Source: Dryas octopetala (lineage: Eukaryota > Streptophyta > Magnoliopsida > Rosales > Rosaceae). From it: a stretch of 64,000 nt of DNA. Shown here one piece after another: positions 48,681-61,510 of the stretch (the first letter of the stretch is position 1; every line of letters begins with the position of its first letter). The DNA lies in assembly GCA_963921425.1 (NCBI GenBank), contig OY992833.1, positions 5,429,228 to 5,493,227 of the forward strand, read 5' to 3'. Position numbers and translations under genes: made by a program. Below the pieces are notes generated by a model. The model worked only from the letters and a program-made list of their open reading frames with translations, ran no database searches and was not told where the DNA came from.

Positions 48681-50047
48681 ATATTTCAAGTGGTTTGGTA
48701 TTTTTTAATGTTTGAAATGCAAAAAAAAGGTAAACACAACACAATTCGTTGTATTTCATAATATGAATGATGACAAACATTAAAAAGACAATTTTCACTA
48801 AAATAAAATAAGAAAATTAAACACAACACGATTTATTTCATTTCACGATACGATACAAAACGACAAACATAAACATGTACGTACACAAAGGTGCTTTACC
48901 AGAAACTCGAAATCAAAACAAAATACAACAAACATAAACGACAAACACAAAGACATACATAAAACGTCAACGTTCAATGTTTGTGTCATGCGTGGGCAGG
49001 ACTTCCTTGGCGCATCCAGAGGTGCTTTACCAGATCATACTTTAGTCGATCGTGGAGTGCCCTTGACCGAATCAACCTTACCTGAGAAAGCCTCTCCACT
49101 ACACGACATGGACGATAACCTTCACTTGCATCATATGGTTCAATGCCATATCGTGCCACAGCTCAGGTGGTCCTTTCCTGAACATAGTCGATGTCATCAT
49201 CCGATTCCATCATCTTCTTTTTCTGTATTTTTTGGTATTTGTTTGTATTTTTTAATCCTAATTATAACTGTCATTTATTTACAGCCATTGATCACCAATG
49301 ACTATTAAAATGGACGGCCAAATCGGCGTCACGTCTGGCATTTTTGAAAAAAAAAAAAGTAATTGTCCGAAGATCTGAACCGTTGATCTACAATGGTCCG
49401 AAGATCTCGACCGTGCGTCACACACACGCGTGGTCAAGGGAGTGACACCGGGTATGTCACGCGGTTCCCCAGCTGTCGGTAGTTTTTTAACTCTTTCACG
49501 TTTTTCCTTTAATACCCCCATTCTTTTAATTAATACCAACCACTTAAATCGGTCCAAATTTAAAAGAGAAGGTTGCTTTTGTAGTTTCGCCACCCCCACT
49601 TTTTCTCCAAAAACCATGTCACATGTGATGCACATGGGTGGACCCCATCGAACTTCAAGCTCTCACTCTCAACCTTAGCATGCATTGGTCTCAATTTTTA
49701 CCCTCACTCTCAACATTCCGGCCCACTATTTGCCATTTGAGGGTAAATCCTCACTCTTGTTCTCACTCTTACTCTCACCATTGTGGAGAGCCTTAGCAAT
49801 AAGTTACAAATCACTAATTCAATTACTCAAAAGGAAAACAACTTGTGTTTAAGATTTTCGGAAAAACACAATGCCAAGCTTTTCCTCAGGAAGAAGCGCT
49901 GATGCTCAGTAACTACATTGCAATTACGATATTGTAGCTACACTATATTCTCAATTAAAAAAAAAAACACTAACTATAAATCTTCAACCAATAAATTTCT
50001 TAAAATATACTTACAAACACCATAAAGAAAACCCATTATTAGCCATA
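48681..50047. other. Intergenic DNA, probably old mobile-element remnants
   Basis: 48820-48960 is rich in ACAAACATAAACGACAAAC-like repeats. 49670-49795 ends in CTCACCATTGTGGAGAGCC, preceded by repeated CTCACTCT, which resembles the terminus of a common plant MITE. The frame at 48988-49308 has no recognised domain. Confidence 0.35.
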
Positions 50048-50056
50048 TAAATATTA

Positions 50057-51544
50057 GAGCAAATTTCACTTTGCATCTCTATGGTTTGCTCAGATTGTTA
50101 AGTTGCTCCCTGAGGCTTCAATTTTGGCAATTCAAAACCCAAGGTTTAAAATTAAAGACAATGTGGCCTCTCAGTAAGTCTGACTATTACTTTAAATGCA
50201 TATGTGGCACATATATATGGGACCCACAATTAATGTCTGCAACCATCATAAGGGCAATTTTGAAAACGTTCATATTGCAAGAGCACAAAAAAGGCAAAAG
50301 ATCATGTGGTTGCACTACAACAAAAACATTGATATACATCAGTGTTAAAATGATGTATACTTGTATTTTCAACCGATGTCTCCAGGGGCGATATCTAATG
50401 TACCTTCTTTATACATCAATTTTTCACTGATGTCTAATATATGTTTTAATATCATATTTAATTTAATTTCGATATTAATGATGGACCAAATACATTAGTC
50501 TATGAAATATCCGATGAGCAAAGTATTGTGAAACTGATATGATTGGCTACATTAGACATCAGTTTTTTAATTTAATTTGATATAAAACAGTCAAGTAAGT
50601 CAAGTATATACATCGTATTTAATATGAGTAGACATCAGTTTTTTGATTAAACTGATACAAAACATGTCTATTGTATCAGTATTTTTTTAAAATATGATAT
50701 GTAATATCTCTCAAATTACAGTTTTTTACAATAACTTATATGTTTAATTTTTTCCTACAAAATTAGTGATATTTGAAGTGTTGTATACATCAGTTTAATT
50801 TTTGGACAAGTGATATAATTGATAATTGCAAGTACCCAAATCTAAAACCTGCTGGCAATTTCAAAGTACCTATTTGCTTGCAATTTCAAAATTCACAAAT
50901 GCTTCCAAGTTAAAAATACCTTCTTTCTCATAAATGTCATCATCCATACAATATGAAAATGAAAGTACTCAATCAAATTCACCCAAAAGGGATTACACAA
51001 TTTAAACTAGCTAGCACATGTACTTAAGCTACCCTATTTCTTCTTCTCAAGCACTTGGTATATATTCAAAAATCTGCCACAATTCACAAAATGTAGGCAT
51101 TACAGCAGCACTTGTTCTAAACCAATTGTTCCTTTCCAAAAAAAAAAAAAATGGCATGGCAGCAGCACCTCATCAAAATTCCATAAGCATGCAGCAACCA
51201 ATTAAACACCTAAAATTTGGTCCAACATAACACGTACACTAATCTTGTTGGCTTCCTGCGTTGTGATGGTAGTGCTACTTTGTTGTATACTTGATGACTG
51301 GAGATACTGAATCCTCTATTAATCATCAACAATTGAATTTATTTGAAGCAATTAATCATCAACAATTAACCCACATGTGCCACATAAGCAATATTTAACG
51401 TCTAACTGTTAAGTCAGACTTACTGAGGGGCCACATTGTCTTTGATTTCAAACCTTGGGTTTCAAATTTCAAAAATTGAAATATAATCGAGCAACTTGAC
51501 AATCTGATCGAGCAAACCTCAGGGATGCACAGTGAAATTTGCTC
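50057..51544. mobile_element. Mutator-like element, non-autonomous
   Basis: The ends GAGCAAATTTCACT and AGTGAAATTTGCTC are flanked by a perfect 9-bp target duplication TAAATATTA (50048-50056 and 51545-51553). The terminal inverted repeats pair for about 150 bp or more, through ACAATGTGGCC and AGTAAGTCTGAC. There is no transposase frame. A CACTA-type end lies inside at 50313. Confidence 0.88.
50313..50830. mobile_element. CACTA-type end nested in the MULE
   Basis: Begins CACTACAACAAAAACATTG, then ACATCAG/CTGATGT motifs repeat in both orientations (50325-50800), as in CACTA subterminal regions. The opposite terminus is not found, so the right limit is approximate. Confidence 0.5.
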
Positions 51545-51802
51545 TAAATATTATGATTTAAATAGAAAATCAAGAAAAAAAAATTGATTGGCAACTATAG
51601 ATGTAAATGTAGATACAATTGCACTACAGATGCAGTTTAATTCCGAGAGCTTGGTAGTTGCAAATCCGCTAACACATGCACATGACATGCGTAGAGATAG
51701 TCTTCTTGTTACATTATTTAGTTGCCCTTTGTTGAGTGCATTGTCTCTCCTTAGTGGATGTTTGGTAATTTTAGAATATAATTAATGCATTGAAAAATTC
51801 AA

Positions 51803-52970
51803 ATCAAGCATGTGTATCGAGAGATGAACTGGGCTGCCCTTTGGTTTGGTTTTTACTAAACTGAGTACTGATTACCGACCGAATTTTTTGGTTTGGTAAA
51901 CTAATTTTCACAATTCGAAAATCAGAAATCAGAAACCGAAAAAAGTTGATTTGGTTTTGGTAAAAACCGAAAAAAGTTAGTAAACCTACCGATTACCGAA
52001 AATTACTGATAGAAACTGAATCGATTATTATCGAAAAAACCGAAATATATACCAAAAAAACTGAAACAATTACTAAAATTTAGTTATATATGCTTACATA
52101 ATTCTATTATGTTAGTGTTACAATAAATATTAAACTACAAATATTATAAACAACTATAAAAAATTATAATTGTACAATGTTATCATATTAATATTATCAA
52201 AAGTGTGAATTAAGATATAGAGTCATTTTCTAATAAAGTAAATGTTATTATTTTTAAGAAAATAAGAATCGCATCTTTAGGTAAGTAATGCATATATATA
52301 ATATATATATATCTACTCATATGTATCGGTATATATACATACTAAATTAATAGGATATGTACTAATATATATTATTAAACTTATTATACTAGTATATATT
52401 ATTACTAATATTAATATTATTGCAATTAATACCAGTATTATACTAAACTACCAATACTACTCGTGTAAATATATATCCATCAAACATTATATTTTATGCA
52501 TCATATTTGATTAAATTTTAATTTATATTGGTATATAATAATTAGTATTATTATAATTAAACCGAAAATGAACCAAAGATATACCGAAAATGAACCAAAA
52601 TTATTCGATACAAAAAATTACCGTAATCGAACCGAAAACTGAAGTTTACCAAAAATTACCGAACTGAAAATTACCAAAATCGAAAAATATCGAAATTTTT
52701 GATTTTGTTTTGGTAAGCTCCAATACCGAACCAAACCGACCAATGGGGCAGCCCTAGATGAATATGTTGGATGATGGGGTTGCTAAATTTGGTCTCTATG
52801 TGGACCCTGGTTTTCATTTTCTTGTTTGTCCCCTACCTCTGTGCATGATAGATTGTTTGAGGACCTGGATGGTGTTGCCAAGCCTCGTTTTTTGTTTTGT
52901 TTTGTTTTTTTTTTTGTAGTTTCTTGTTTCTGGGCCTTTGACCTCCCCCATTTACCAAAAAAAAAAAAAG
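51803..52970. mobile_element. Inserted DNA in the left Copia LTR: poly-A retroposed segment with a nested TIR element
   Basis: The LTR sequence stops at AAAAATTCAA and resumes at TCAATACATGAGATG, by comparison with 55150-55200. The insert ends in an A run (52957-52969), as in a retroposed copy, and its middle is the TIR element at 51831-52755. Confidence 0.55.
51831..52755. mobile_element. TIR element with CCGAAA-rich interior, possibly hAT
   Basis: The ends are GGGCTGCCC and GGGCAGCCC, with pairing inward through GGTTTGGTTT and AAACCAAACCGA. An imperfect direct repeat GATGAA lies on both sides. The interior is AT-rich with many ACCGAAAATTACC-like motifs at both ends. Confidence 0.55.
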
Positions 52971-55602
52971 TCAATACATGAGATGTTAACTCAAGACCAA
53001 CCATTTGTGTTATTGGTGCCTTGAGTTAATTGTGCGTTATATGAAAGCTAATTGTAGCCATCTTCATTGGCTATATAAGCTGGAGGGTTTGGCCTCATTA
53101 ATCAATTCAGGAATTATCTTTTGTAAATAAAAAAGGGGAGTTGATCGAGGGAGAACTAAAGAAGTGTAGAGTATACTTCTAGGATTTGAGAAAGGGTGTA
53201 CAAGGGTATCCAATTGGATACAAGGGCTTAGGTTGGGATTAACTCTTAGGCATTATTTTGTACAAATTTTTTTTTTCCTCTCACAGTGAAGGTGAATACT
53301 CTCCATGGACGTAGGTAGGATTTTGCCGGACCACGTATATCTTGGTATTCTCCTGTGTTTGTTTTCTTGGCTTATTTATTTATTATTTCATCTTTCAATC
53401 ATTACATATATTGTCTTGATGAGGGGATTTATTCCCAACAAGTGGTATCAGAGCCAAGTTTGTGTTCGTCGATCCTACATGGTGTTCGATCAAGTTTCTT
53501 CATGGCAGGGACTGTCGCCTCACAATTTAAAATGGAGCAATTTGATGGAAAATGAAGTTTTGCTTTGTGGCAAAGGAGAGTAAAAGACATCCTAGTTCAA
53601 TAGGGTCTGGCAAGAGTGTTGAAAGGAACGGATAAGAAGCCGGAGATTGAAGATGTCCAACAATGATTGGGAGGATATGGAGTCCAGATGTGTTAGCACA
53701 ATTCGACTATGTATTTCTAATAACATTATTAACAATGTTATGAATCAAGATTCTGCATTAGCGTTGTGGGAAAAGTTAGAGAAGCTCTATCTTGCCAAGA
53801 GCTTGACCACAGTTAAAACTAAAGCGGGAATTGTACAAGTTGAAGAAAGAAGGTAGGAATCTCACGAAACACATGAATGTGCTCAAAGGTATCTTGGATA
53901 AACTATAGCAAGAGTTTATGTCAAGATTGAGGAATAAGATCAAGCCCTTTTACTTCTTACTTCACTTCCTGATTCATATGACAACATAATTATAACGGTA
54001 TTGTATAGTAAGGAACGCTGAAGTTGGAAGATGTCGAGTCAACTCTTTTGTCAAATGAAAAGAGAATGAAAGTTGAAGACTCTCAGGATTTAGCCATAGT
54101 TGCTCATGATTTGAATTGAAAGGGAAGATAAACTACGAGGGGATCTAGTACTAATAGCAGGACTAGATCCAGAAGCAATGGAAAAGGCAAGCAGTGCTAC
54201 AAATGTAAGTAATGAAGGCATATAAAGTGGGACTATCTGAATAAAGACGGTAATGAGGAATCCTCCACTACAAGGGTAGTACAAAATTACATGGATATTG
54301 GCGTAGATGTTCTCATAGTCTTTGCAGGTAACCTTTCTTCTCAAAGTGAATGGATATTAGATTCGGGTTCGACTCATCATATTTGCTCCATAACTGAATA
54401 TTTTGATACGTTCCAAGAAAGAAGGGGTGGGTCATTCTCCTTGTCCAATAACTTTAAGTGTGGTGTCATAGGTGTGGGAAAGGTAAAAATCAAAATGTTT
54501 GATGGAGTGGTGCGCACTTTGGGTGGTGTGGTGTATGTCCCAGAGTTGCAAAATAATTTACTATCCTTGAGCCAGTTGGACTCTAGAGGCTACAAGTGTT
54601 TTGTTGCAGGGGGAGTCATGAAAATCACACGTGGTTGTATGGTCCTAATAAAGCTAAGGAGAAGAATGTGAGGGTTTATATCGTCTGGTATGTAGTACTA
54701 AAACTATGACCTCGAAGGTGGTTTGTAAACATAGTGCACATGAAAATAGGTACTTGAGACAAGTCTCGTTTGCGGGCATAACAGAGACTCGGGTGACATG
54801 TTTCCAAGATTCAAACGATGATGAGAAGAAAAATCTTGCTGGGGAAGGGGTCAAATTGAGATCCCTCTTCGGAGCCAACTTGTGATTGTCAACTCGGTGT
54901 ATTTACACATAAGCATTGGCCGCTGCGAATCAAGGGGGAGTTAATTAGGACCACAAATTTGATTCAGGTTATGTGTAGCTGGTACAAGGACAAGGCCAAT
55001 GGATCATTTGTGGTATTTACAAACGATGTCTCAGGTTGAGACGGACATTGAAATTTTGAAGTCAAGATGTGGAGTCCTCCCCCTAAGTTGGGAAGGGGAG
55101 ATTGTTGGGTACGTTGTCCCTTCTTAGTGGAGGTTTGGTCATTTTAGAATATAACTAATGCAATGAAAAATTCAATGCATGGGATGTTAACTTAAGACCA
55201 ACCATTTTGTGTTATTTGTGCTTGAGTTAATTGTGCGTTATATGAAAGCTAATTGTAGCTACCTTCATTGGCTATATAAGCTAGAGGGTTTGGCTTCATT
55301 AATCAACTTAGGAATTACCTTTTGTGAATAAAAAGGGGGAGTTAATCGAGGGAGAACCAAAGAAGGGTAGAGTATACTTCTAGGATTTGAGAGAAGGTGT
55401 ACAAGAGGTATCCAATTAGATACAAAGGCTCGAGTTTAGGATTAACTCTTGAGCATTATTTTGTACAAGTTTTTTTTTTTCTCATAGTGAAGGTGAATAC
55501 TCTCCGTAGACGTAGGCAAGATTTTGTTGAACCACGTATATTTTGGTGTTCTCATGTATTTGTCTTTTTTGTTTATTTATTTATTATTCCATCTTTTCAT
55601 CA

Positions 55603-56383
55603 GAAAATTCTAGGGTGCAACGTACAGCTGACGTGTAAGCATTTGGCCCGTTACATTACAGTAGGCATCCAACGGTTGTGAGATTTAGTTGAGTCCAGTT
55701 AATGCAAACCGGTTACCAAGTCTCCAACCGATTAAAATATAAAGAAATATTTAATGACTATGCTAAAACGTAACAAAGGCCTCCCAATACTAGACGCAGC
55801 ACGTGGTTGGTCGTGTGGTTAGGGGAGGAAGACTTCAGCAGTGAAACTGAACCATCCTAAAAGTAAAGTAGCGCCGCACCACATTAAATTTCAGCTGATA
55901 TTTGGATGTTTGTACATGACAGAGTTGGGTTCACAATGCCCTAAGAGCTTATATAAAGATGTCATCGTGGTCCACCAATATTGCTAGTTGGGAAAACTAT
56001 CTGGTAACAATTCTTATTGGATCAGTTCGAAGTTGAAATTGTTATTTTTACTTTGTTATGGTACAATTTGAAATCCAAAATGAAAGTGCAGTTCCTTTCT
56101 TGTAAATATTTGGTTTGTTAACTTGGAGTCTCGGATGTAAAACATTATTATTAAATGTCTCATGTCGTATTCTTCATCTTAAAAGCTTCAATCTACATGC
56201 CACGTATCGAGTATCAAGATGAATCAGATCGCACAGAATGGTACACGGTAGAACGTCTTCTCCGAAAATATGCTTCCATTTATGGCATAAAGATATATAT
56301 ATGTATGTTTTCTCTCTATCTTCCCTCATCCTGCCAACCACCCATCTTTGATTGACGTACCCTAGATGCTAAAACATTTTTTT
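55603..56383. other. Intergenic DNA
   Basis: No gene or terminal repeat recognised. It begins where similarity to the Copia LTR stops. Confidence 0.4.
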
Positions 56384-56722
56384 AAGTTACTTGAAGAGGC
56401 CAATTAACCAAGAGTTGTTCCCTAGGTGTATGAGTTTTAAGAAGTTGGATGATGTTATTAGATTGTATCAGATCAAGTGTTTGGGTGGTGTGTGAGATAG
56501 TGTCTTTTCCATGTTATTAAAACTGGTAAAAGAAATGTTGCCTGATGGGGATTGTTTGCCAGATTCGAATTATCATGCCAAAAAATTTATAAGTGAGTTG
56601 GGTCTCACGTATGAAAAATTTGATACTTGCCCTAATGATTGCATGTTATTCTAGAAAGATACGCCGCACGTATCAGTGTGCTTAGTGTGTGGTAGCCAAA
56701 GATATAAAGATACCACATGAGA
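56384..56722 (+). pseudogene. CACTA TNP2-type transposase fragment
   Basis: The frames read KLLEEAN, then QELFPRCMSFKKLDDVIRLY QIKCLGG, then FSMLLKLVKEMLPDGDCLPD and GLTYEKFDTCPNDCMLF, then a VSVCLVCGSQRYKDTT zinc-ribbon-like piece. This order matches the N-terminal part of plant En/Spm TNP2 transposases (the CPNDCMLYWK and CxxC motifs are typical). There is at least one frameshift and stops at the positions of conserved Trp codons, so it is a dead fragment. It ends at an A run (56732-56746). Confidence 0.7.
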
Positions 56723-56814
56723 GGATAATTCAAAAAAAAAAAAAAAAGTCCCAGCCAAGGTACTCTGGTACTTTTCATTAAAACCGAGATTAAAGTTATA
56801 TATGTCAAAGTATA

Positions 56815-57530
56815 CTTTTTATAAGGATATATCATTAAAATTACTCCAATTAATTATTCTAACAACACTGCTATCTAGTATATTTCTAACATTCACTAAC
56901 TCACTAACATAAACATATAGTAACAAACAAACGACAAACATTGAGACCACACATAACCTAATGCATTTGCAGTCATTCATCCGAATTTGAGTGCAAGGTG
57001 AAATAGTCTATTTTTTAAAAAGGAAAGTTAACACTTCCAATACATTGGAGCCTAAATGTGAATGACATCTTTAGAAGCTTTTTACATCAAGATTCTTTCA
57101 ATTTTTCAACATAATACACTTTTTAAAAATTTGGTGAAAATTCATTTTTTTTTCCTAATCTTTATTTTACAGAAGTTTTGGAATTTGAACCATAAAATAA
57201 AAATGATTGGGCGAAAACATTAACATTAAATGTTTGACCAAAGACTATTGCAAGAGTTCATTGGTTTCCTTTATAACCATTGTCTAATACAATAGTACTC
57301 AAACTTCTATAATGCTTGAACACTTGTATATAGTTTCGATTTGTGTAGCGCTCAAATACTTTTTTATAATGTTTGAATTCCTTCGTGTAGTGTTCAAATT
57401 ATAAGTGATGAAGAAGGATAGTCAAATTATATGTGGTGAAGAAATTATAAGATTCGTGGAATGGTTAAAAAAAAATAGTTAAAATTAGAATGGGTAAAAG
57501 TAGGATTCTTCCAATATATTAAAATAAAAT
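56815..57530. repeat. Direct repeat, copy 1, left of the PPR pseudogene
   Basis: Matches 59105-59508 followed by 62941-63223, for example TTACTCCAATTAATTATTCT, CACTAACTCACTAACATAAA and TGACCAAAGACTATTGCAAG. This copy is the empty site for the insertion at 59509-62940. Confidence 0.85.
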
Positions 57531-57688
57531 AATAAAAGAACTTTATATTTTAGTCATGAGACGAAAATAGAAATAGAAATTGATGATTTGTGCCACTTCT
57601 TTTGGCACGCTTCTTATGTCACTCATCAACTGTAAAACTTCATAAAGCTATCAAACTCTTAGAATGAAACAACCAAACAGAAAAATTC
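57531..57688. other. Short spacer upstream of the PPR pseudogene
   Basis: No feature recognised. Confidence 0.4.
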
Positions 57689-58640
57689 ATGGTTGCTATT
57701 CCCATTATTCAGAGTCGAGCAATCTTTGCCAAAAAATTGTTCAGCCCCATCCTCAACTCCAACTGTCAACCTGGTCCTTTCAGGTACCCTGTTCAAAACT
57801 TCACTTTCATCTCTTTTCTACATTTTCTCACTAGCCAAACACAAATATCACTTCTTTATATTGCTTGTTTTTCACTACTCTTCCAAACCCAGGTGTTATT
57901 CTTCTCGAAACCCGGGAACCACGATGAGGATGAAGAACGACATAACAATACTCAAAAACTCAAATCTTCATCCGCACCAAAAACCAAAAAAGCTAAAGAT
58001 ATGGCGATGCTTACCATGGTTGAGTGAGCTCGAGTCTTCTCTCTCTACACTCGTTTCATCTCTTACCAAGACCACTGTGTTCCAAACCCTCCACCTCATC
58101 AAAACCTCAAACAAAGTCTTTGAATTCTTTAAGTGGGTGCAGGTAATGGGTTTCTCTCACACTTACCAATCTTACTTCTTAATGCTTGAAATCTTGGGTT
58201 GTGCCCGAAATCTCAATGCGGCATAAAATTTCTTGTTTTCGAATCAGAAAAAATCTAATGGGACAGTTAAGCTTGAAGTCCGTTTCTTTAATAGCTTAAT
58301 GAGGAACTATGCTCAAGCTGGGCTGTTCCAAGAGTCTATAAAGCTTTTTACAACAATGAAATCAAATGGTATATCGCCTTATGTTTTTACATTCAATAAT
58401 CTTTTGTCGATCTTGCTTAAAAATGGTCGAACTAGTATAGCTAAAGATGTGTATGATGAAATGCTTAGCATGTATGGAGTTAATATTCGTATACATTTAA
58501 TATTTTGATTAGAGGGTTTTGTATGAACTCCATGGTGGATGAAGGCCGGTTTTCGCATTTTCAAAGAAATGTCCCGTTTTAAATGTCACCCGAATGTCAT
58601 TACTTATAATACATTTGTGGTAGAATCTGTTCGCCAGGAA
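57689..58640 (+). pseudogene. Pentatricopeptide repeat (PPR) gene, truncated pseudogene
   Basis: After an N-terminal stretch, frames read ELESSLSTLVSSLTKTTVFQ, FEFFKWVQVMGFSHTYQSYF, LEVRFFNSLMRNYAQAGLFQ, ESIKLFTTMKSNGISPYVFT and FNNLLSILLKNGRTSIAKDV, i.e. consecutive 35-residue PPR motifs. From memory this resembles the P-class organelle PPR protein At1g02060. PPR proteins bind organellar RNA. The copy is dead: a stop (TAA) at about 58224, frame changes near 58000 and 58490, and loss of homology near 58640 after IFKEMSRFKCHPNVITYNTF, so most of the repeats are missing. A CACTA-type end lies immediately beyond, which suggests that a transposon event truncated it. Confidence 0.75.
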
Positions 58641-58892
58641 TGTCGGACATGTCCGCCATAAATACTTGGTGTTATTATTACTAGCAGACTAGCACTTCTT
58701 TGACGCGTTAGCGCCCGCATGTCTGGATAGCATGTTCAGCATAAATAACTATCACTGACGATATTTTTTCTGGTAGACACCTAATTAATCTGTCACGCAC
58801 TTTATTTCTAACGGATTTGGTAATATATCCACCACTAAGCTAGTATTTGTGGCGGTTTGCCTCCGCCACACATAGCATAAATTGTTGTAGTG
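58641..58892. mobile_element. CACTA element end, truncated
   Basis: The minus strand begins CACTACAACAATTTATGCT at 58892, followed by subterminal GTGGCGGAGGCAAACCGCC motifs. A related GTCCGCCATAAATACT motif occurs at 58650-58665. The other terminus is not seen. Confidence 0.6.
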
Positions 58893-59104
58893 TCTTAATT
58901 TGTTCAAATTAAGAATGATATTAAACGAGTACCTTGGAGTTTTTAGCAAGCTCAATCCAAGTCTCACAAACATTATAATTCATTTTTAACTCAGCTCTGT
59001 TAAATAAATAATGAATAAATCTAGAAATACAAAAATTTTATACTTACAGTTTCTGTGCTCCTTTGGCTTGAAAGATTTTCAAAAATAAACTTGCAAATCT
59101 TAAA
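58893..59104. other. Short spacer
   Basis: No feature recognised. Confidence 0.4.
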
Positions 59105-59508
59105 TTGTCTTTTTATAAGGATCCTTAAAATTACTCCAATTAATTATTCTAACACTGCTATCTATCATATTTCTAACATTCACTAACTCACTAACATAAA
59201 CACATAGTAATAGGCAAACGACAAACATTGAGATCACACATAACCTAATGCATTTGTCATCATATATTCATCCGAATTTGAGTGCAATGTGAAAGAGTCT
59301 ATTTTTTAAAAGGGAAAAGTTAACACTTCCAATACACTGGAACCTCAATGTGATTGGCATCTTTAGAAGCTTTTTACATCAAGATTCTTTCAATTTTTCA
59401 ACTTAATACACTTTTTTAAAATTTGGTACGTGAAGATTCATTTTTTGCTAATCTTTGTTTTACGGAAGTTTTGGAATTAGAACAATAAAATAAAAACAAT
59501 TGGATTAA
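59105..59508. repeat. Direct repeat, copy 2 (first part)
   Basis: Counterpart of 56815-57210. It continues at 62941 after the inserted elements. Confidence 0.85.
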
Positions 59509-59913
59509 GAGCATCTGCACTGGTACTTTATCTCCAACACTAAATTTAGAGTTAAAGTTGAGAATATTCCAAGCATATTCTGTGAGACCCCGTATTTTTC
59601 CAGATAATTATTTTAAATATTTTGAATATTTATTTTAAGGATTTTGAGAATTTATTTGGAAATAAAAAGGGTTTTGATCAAATTTTTAATTTTTCTTTTA
59701 ATTTGGGCTTGACCCAAAAGTTGACTTTTAAAATTAATGGACTTTTGATTTTGACTTTGGGCACGTTGGATAGGTCTCGAGCCCACGAGTTCGTAGACAC
59801 GAAGTACGCATAAATCAGAGTTACACTTTGAGAGATACGGGCGTTTGAAGGGAGGGGCAATTTCGTAATTTTGCATGAGTGAGTTTTAAATACCCAAAAA
59901 TCAGATCTCTCTG

Positions 59914-59917
<4 letters not shown>

Positions 59918-59964
<47 letters not shown>
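59918..59964. repeat. (CT)n microsatellite
   Basis: About 23 CT units inside the LTR-like element. Confidence 0.95.
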
Positions 59965-59967
<3 letters not shown>

Positions 59968-61244
59968 CGCCCGTTCAGCATCGCCGTCCTGTCACCGGCA
60001 CGTGGTCGCGCGTCCGGTGGCGAAGGGAGGCAGATGAAAGCTCCCCGAGCTCGCCGTCCCTTCCTCTCTCTTCCCTTGGTCTCGAATCGCCCAGAAACCC
60101 AGCCAAATTTTGAACCCAGGCCAAACCCGATCGAACCCAAGCAACAACGATTCGCCGTCTCCGGCCAAGATGCGACGCCGGACCACTTGGGTCTTCTCCC
60201 CCTCATCGCGGTGAGTCCATGGGTGGTTCCCGATCGTTCATTGGACCATTGCAGCACGCAAAACGAAGCCACAAGGTCAATTGTCTTCTCCAACCAGTTT
60301 CTGGTTTTTCCGGCGATGTTTTCGTCGAGTAAGGTACCCAAATTGATCCTCTCTCTCTCCTCTACATGTTTTAGTACTTTGTTTGACTCAATTACCACTA
60401 GAATAGAAAAACCCTGTTTGAAGTTCACTGCCATCGCAGGTTCCTCCATGTGTGGTGGCCGGGTTGAGCTGTTGTCACTCAATTTCTGTCCTAATTCCTT
60501 TTATTTGTTGCTTGTGAGTTGTTGGACTAAATGTAGGTTTGTTTTGGACTGAATTTTTTTGTCGAGGCTATGTTGTGCCGCTGCCGCCGCCGGCTCCGCC
60601 ACTGGTGGTGGCGGGTCGGGTGGTTTTCCTCGTCAATCATCCTTTTCAGAGCATTCAGAGACCAATTCCAGGGTCTATTTGCGTCTCGGTGAGAATGAAT
60701 TGACGAGGATTTGAAACTAAGAGATTAATTGGGAATCATAGAGATGCGGTGACGATCATTGATGAATTAGAGAAGAAATACTTATTGTCGAGGTAAATGA
60801 GTGAGGATTAGGCAATTATTATGCAGAATGATCAAATTAATTATTGAGGAAATATTGGTATTATTTGAGTGGCAAACAAGTGAGCGGTCGTGAGTAGGAA
60901 TCAATTTCGGAAAGGTTTTGGTATAGTTTGGAGTAGACAGTGAGTGGACTTTTGGTTTCCGAAATGTTTTGCACATTTTAAAATTGAACTCTTTTCTTGA
61001 TTTAATTGAGTATGGACAGTTTCTGGAAATGGTTTTTGGTATTATTTTGGGGAAGTTTTATTATTGAACTTTTATCCTTTGGAAATGATTTGGATCTAAC
61101 AGCTTTCATGATTTGAGAATGATTTATTTAAGCGGATTTATTTGAAGAATTAAATTTCGATTTTTATCTGAAAAAGTATTTTTGGGATGTGATTGAATGA
61201 GGCATCCAAAAGCGGTTTCAAACCGCCATATTAGTACCTCCTTC

Positions 61245-61510
61245 AACAGGTATATATTTCCTCTGCACTCGCCTAAAGATGACTCGGCAGTGTATGACCA
61301 GCACTCGCTCTGCACTTGCCTAGTTGGCGGTGTATGACCAGCATTTGCTCTGCACTGGCCTAGTCGACGGCGGTGTATGACCAGCATCACAGCAGGTATA
61401 CGACCAGCATTTGCTCTGCACTTGCCTAGTCGGCGGTGTATGACCAGCATCACAGCAGGTATAGATTTGCTCTGCACTTGCTTCGAGATGACTCGGCAGT
61501 GTATGACCAA
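61245..61510. repeat. Minisatellite of about 55-65-bp units
   Basis: The units share CTCTGCACTTGCCTAGT, GGCGGTGTATGACCAGCA and, in part of the array, CATCACAGCAGGTAT. There are about five irregular units. The minus-strand open frame across it is a repeat product, not a gene. Confidence 0.85.

Larger units (their letters stand above)
51730..55602 (+). mobile_element. Copia LTR retrotransposon, degraded, nested insertions
   Basis: The left LTR (51730-53440) is split by inserted DNA; the right LTR (55103-55602) lacks its last part. The primer-binding site TGGTATCAGAGCC follows the left LTR and a purine tract GGGAAGGGGAGA precedes the right one. The internal region keeps gag-like sequence, a degraded CCHC knuckle and a protease/GAG-pre-integrase region (LDSGSTHHIC near 54360), while integrase, reverse transcriptase and RNase H are absent. 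It is heavily broken. It is older than the Copia at 7414. Confidence 0.85.

Noticed and set aside
48988-49308. 106-codon frame
   Set aside because: No recognised domain, and the second half is T-rich. It might be a captured fragment, but nothing supports that.
60034-60552. 172-codon plus frame and 193-codon minus frame
   Set aside because: Both lie inside the LTR-like element, one includes the CT microsatellite, and neither has a domain.
61124-61510. 128-codon minus frame with repeated peptide motifs; also a CRISPR-like look
   Set aside because: The repetition comes from the minisatellite; the repeats are adjoining and irregular, without unique spacers, and this is plant nuclear DNA.
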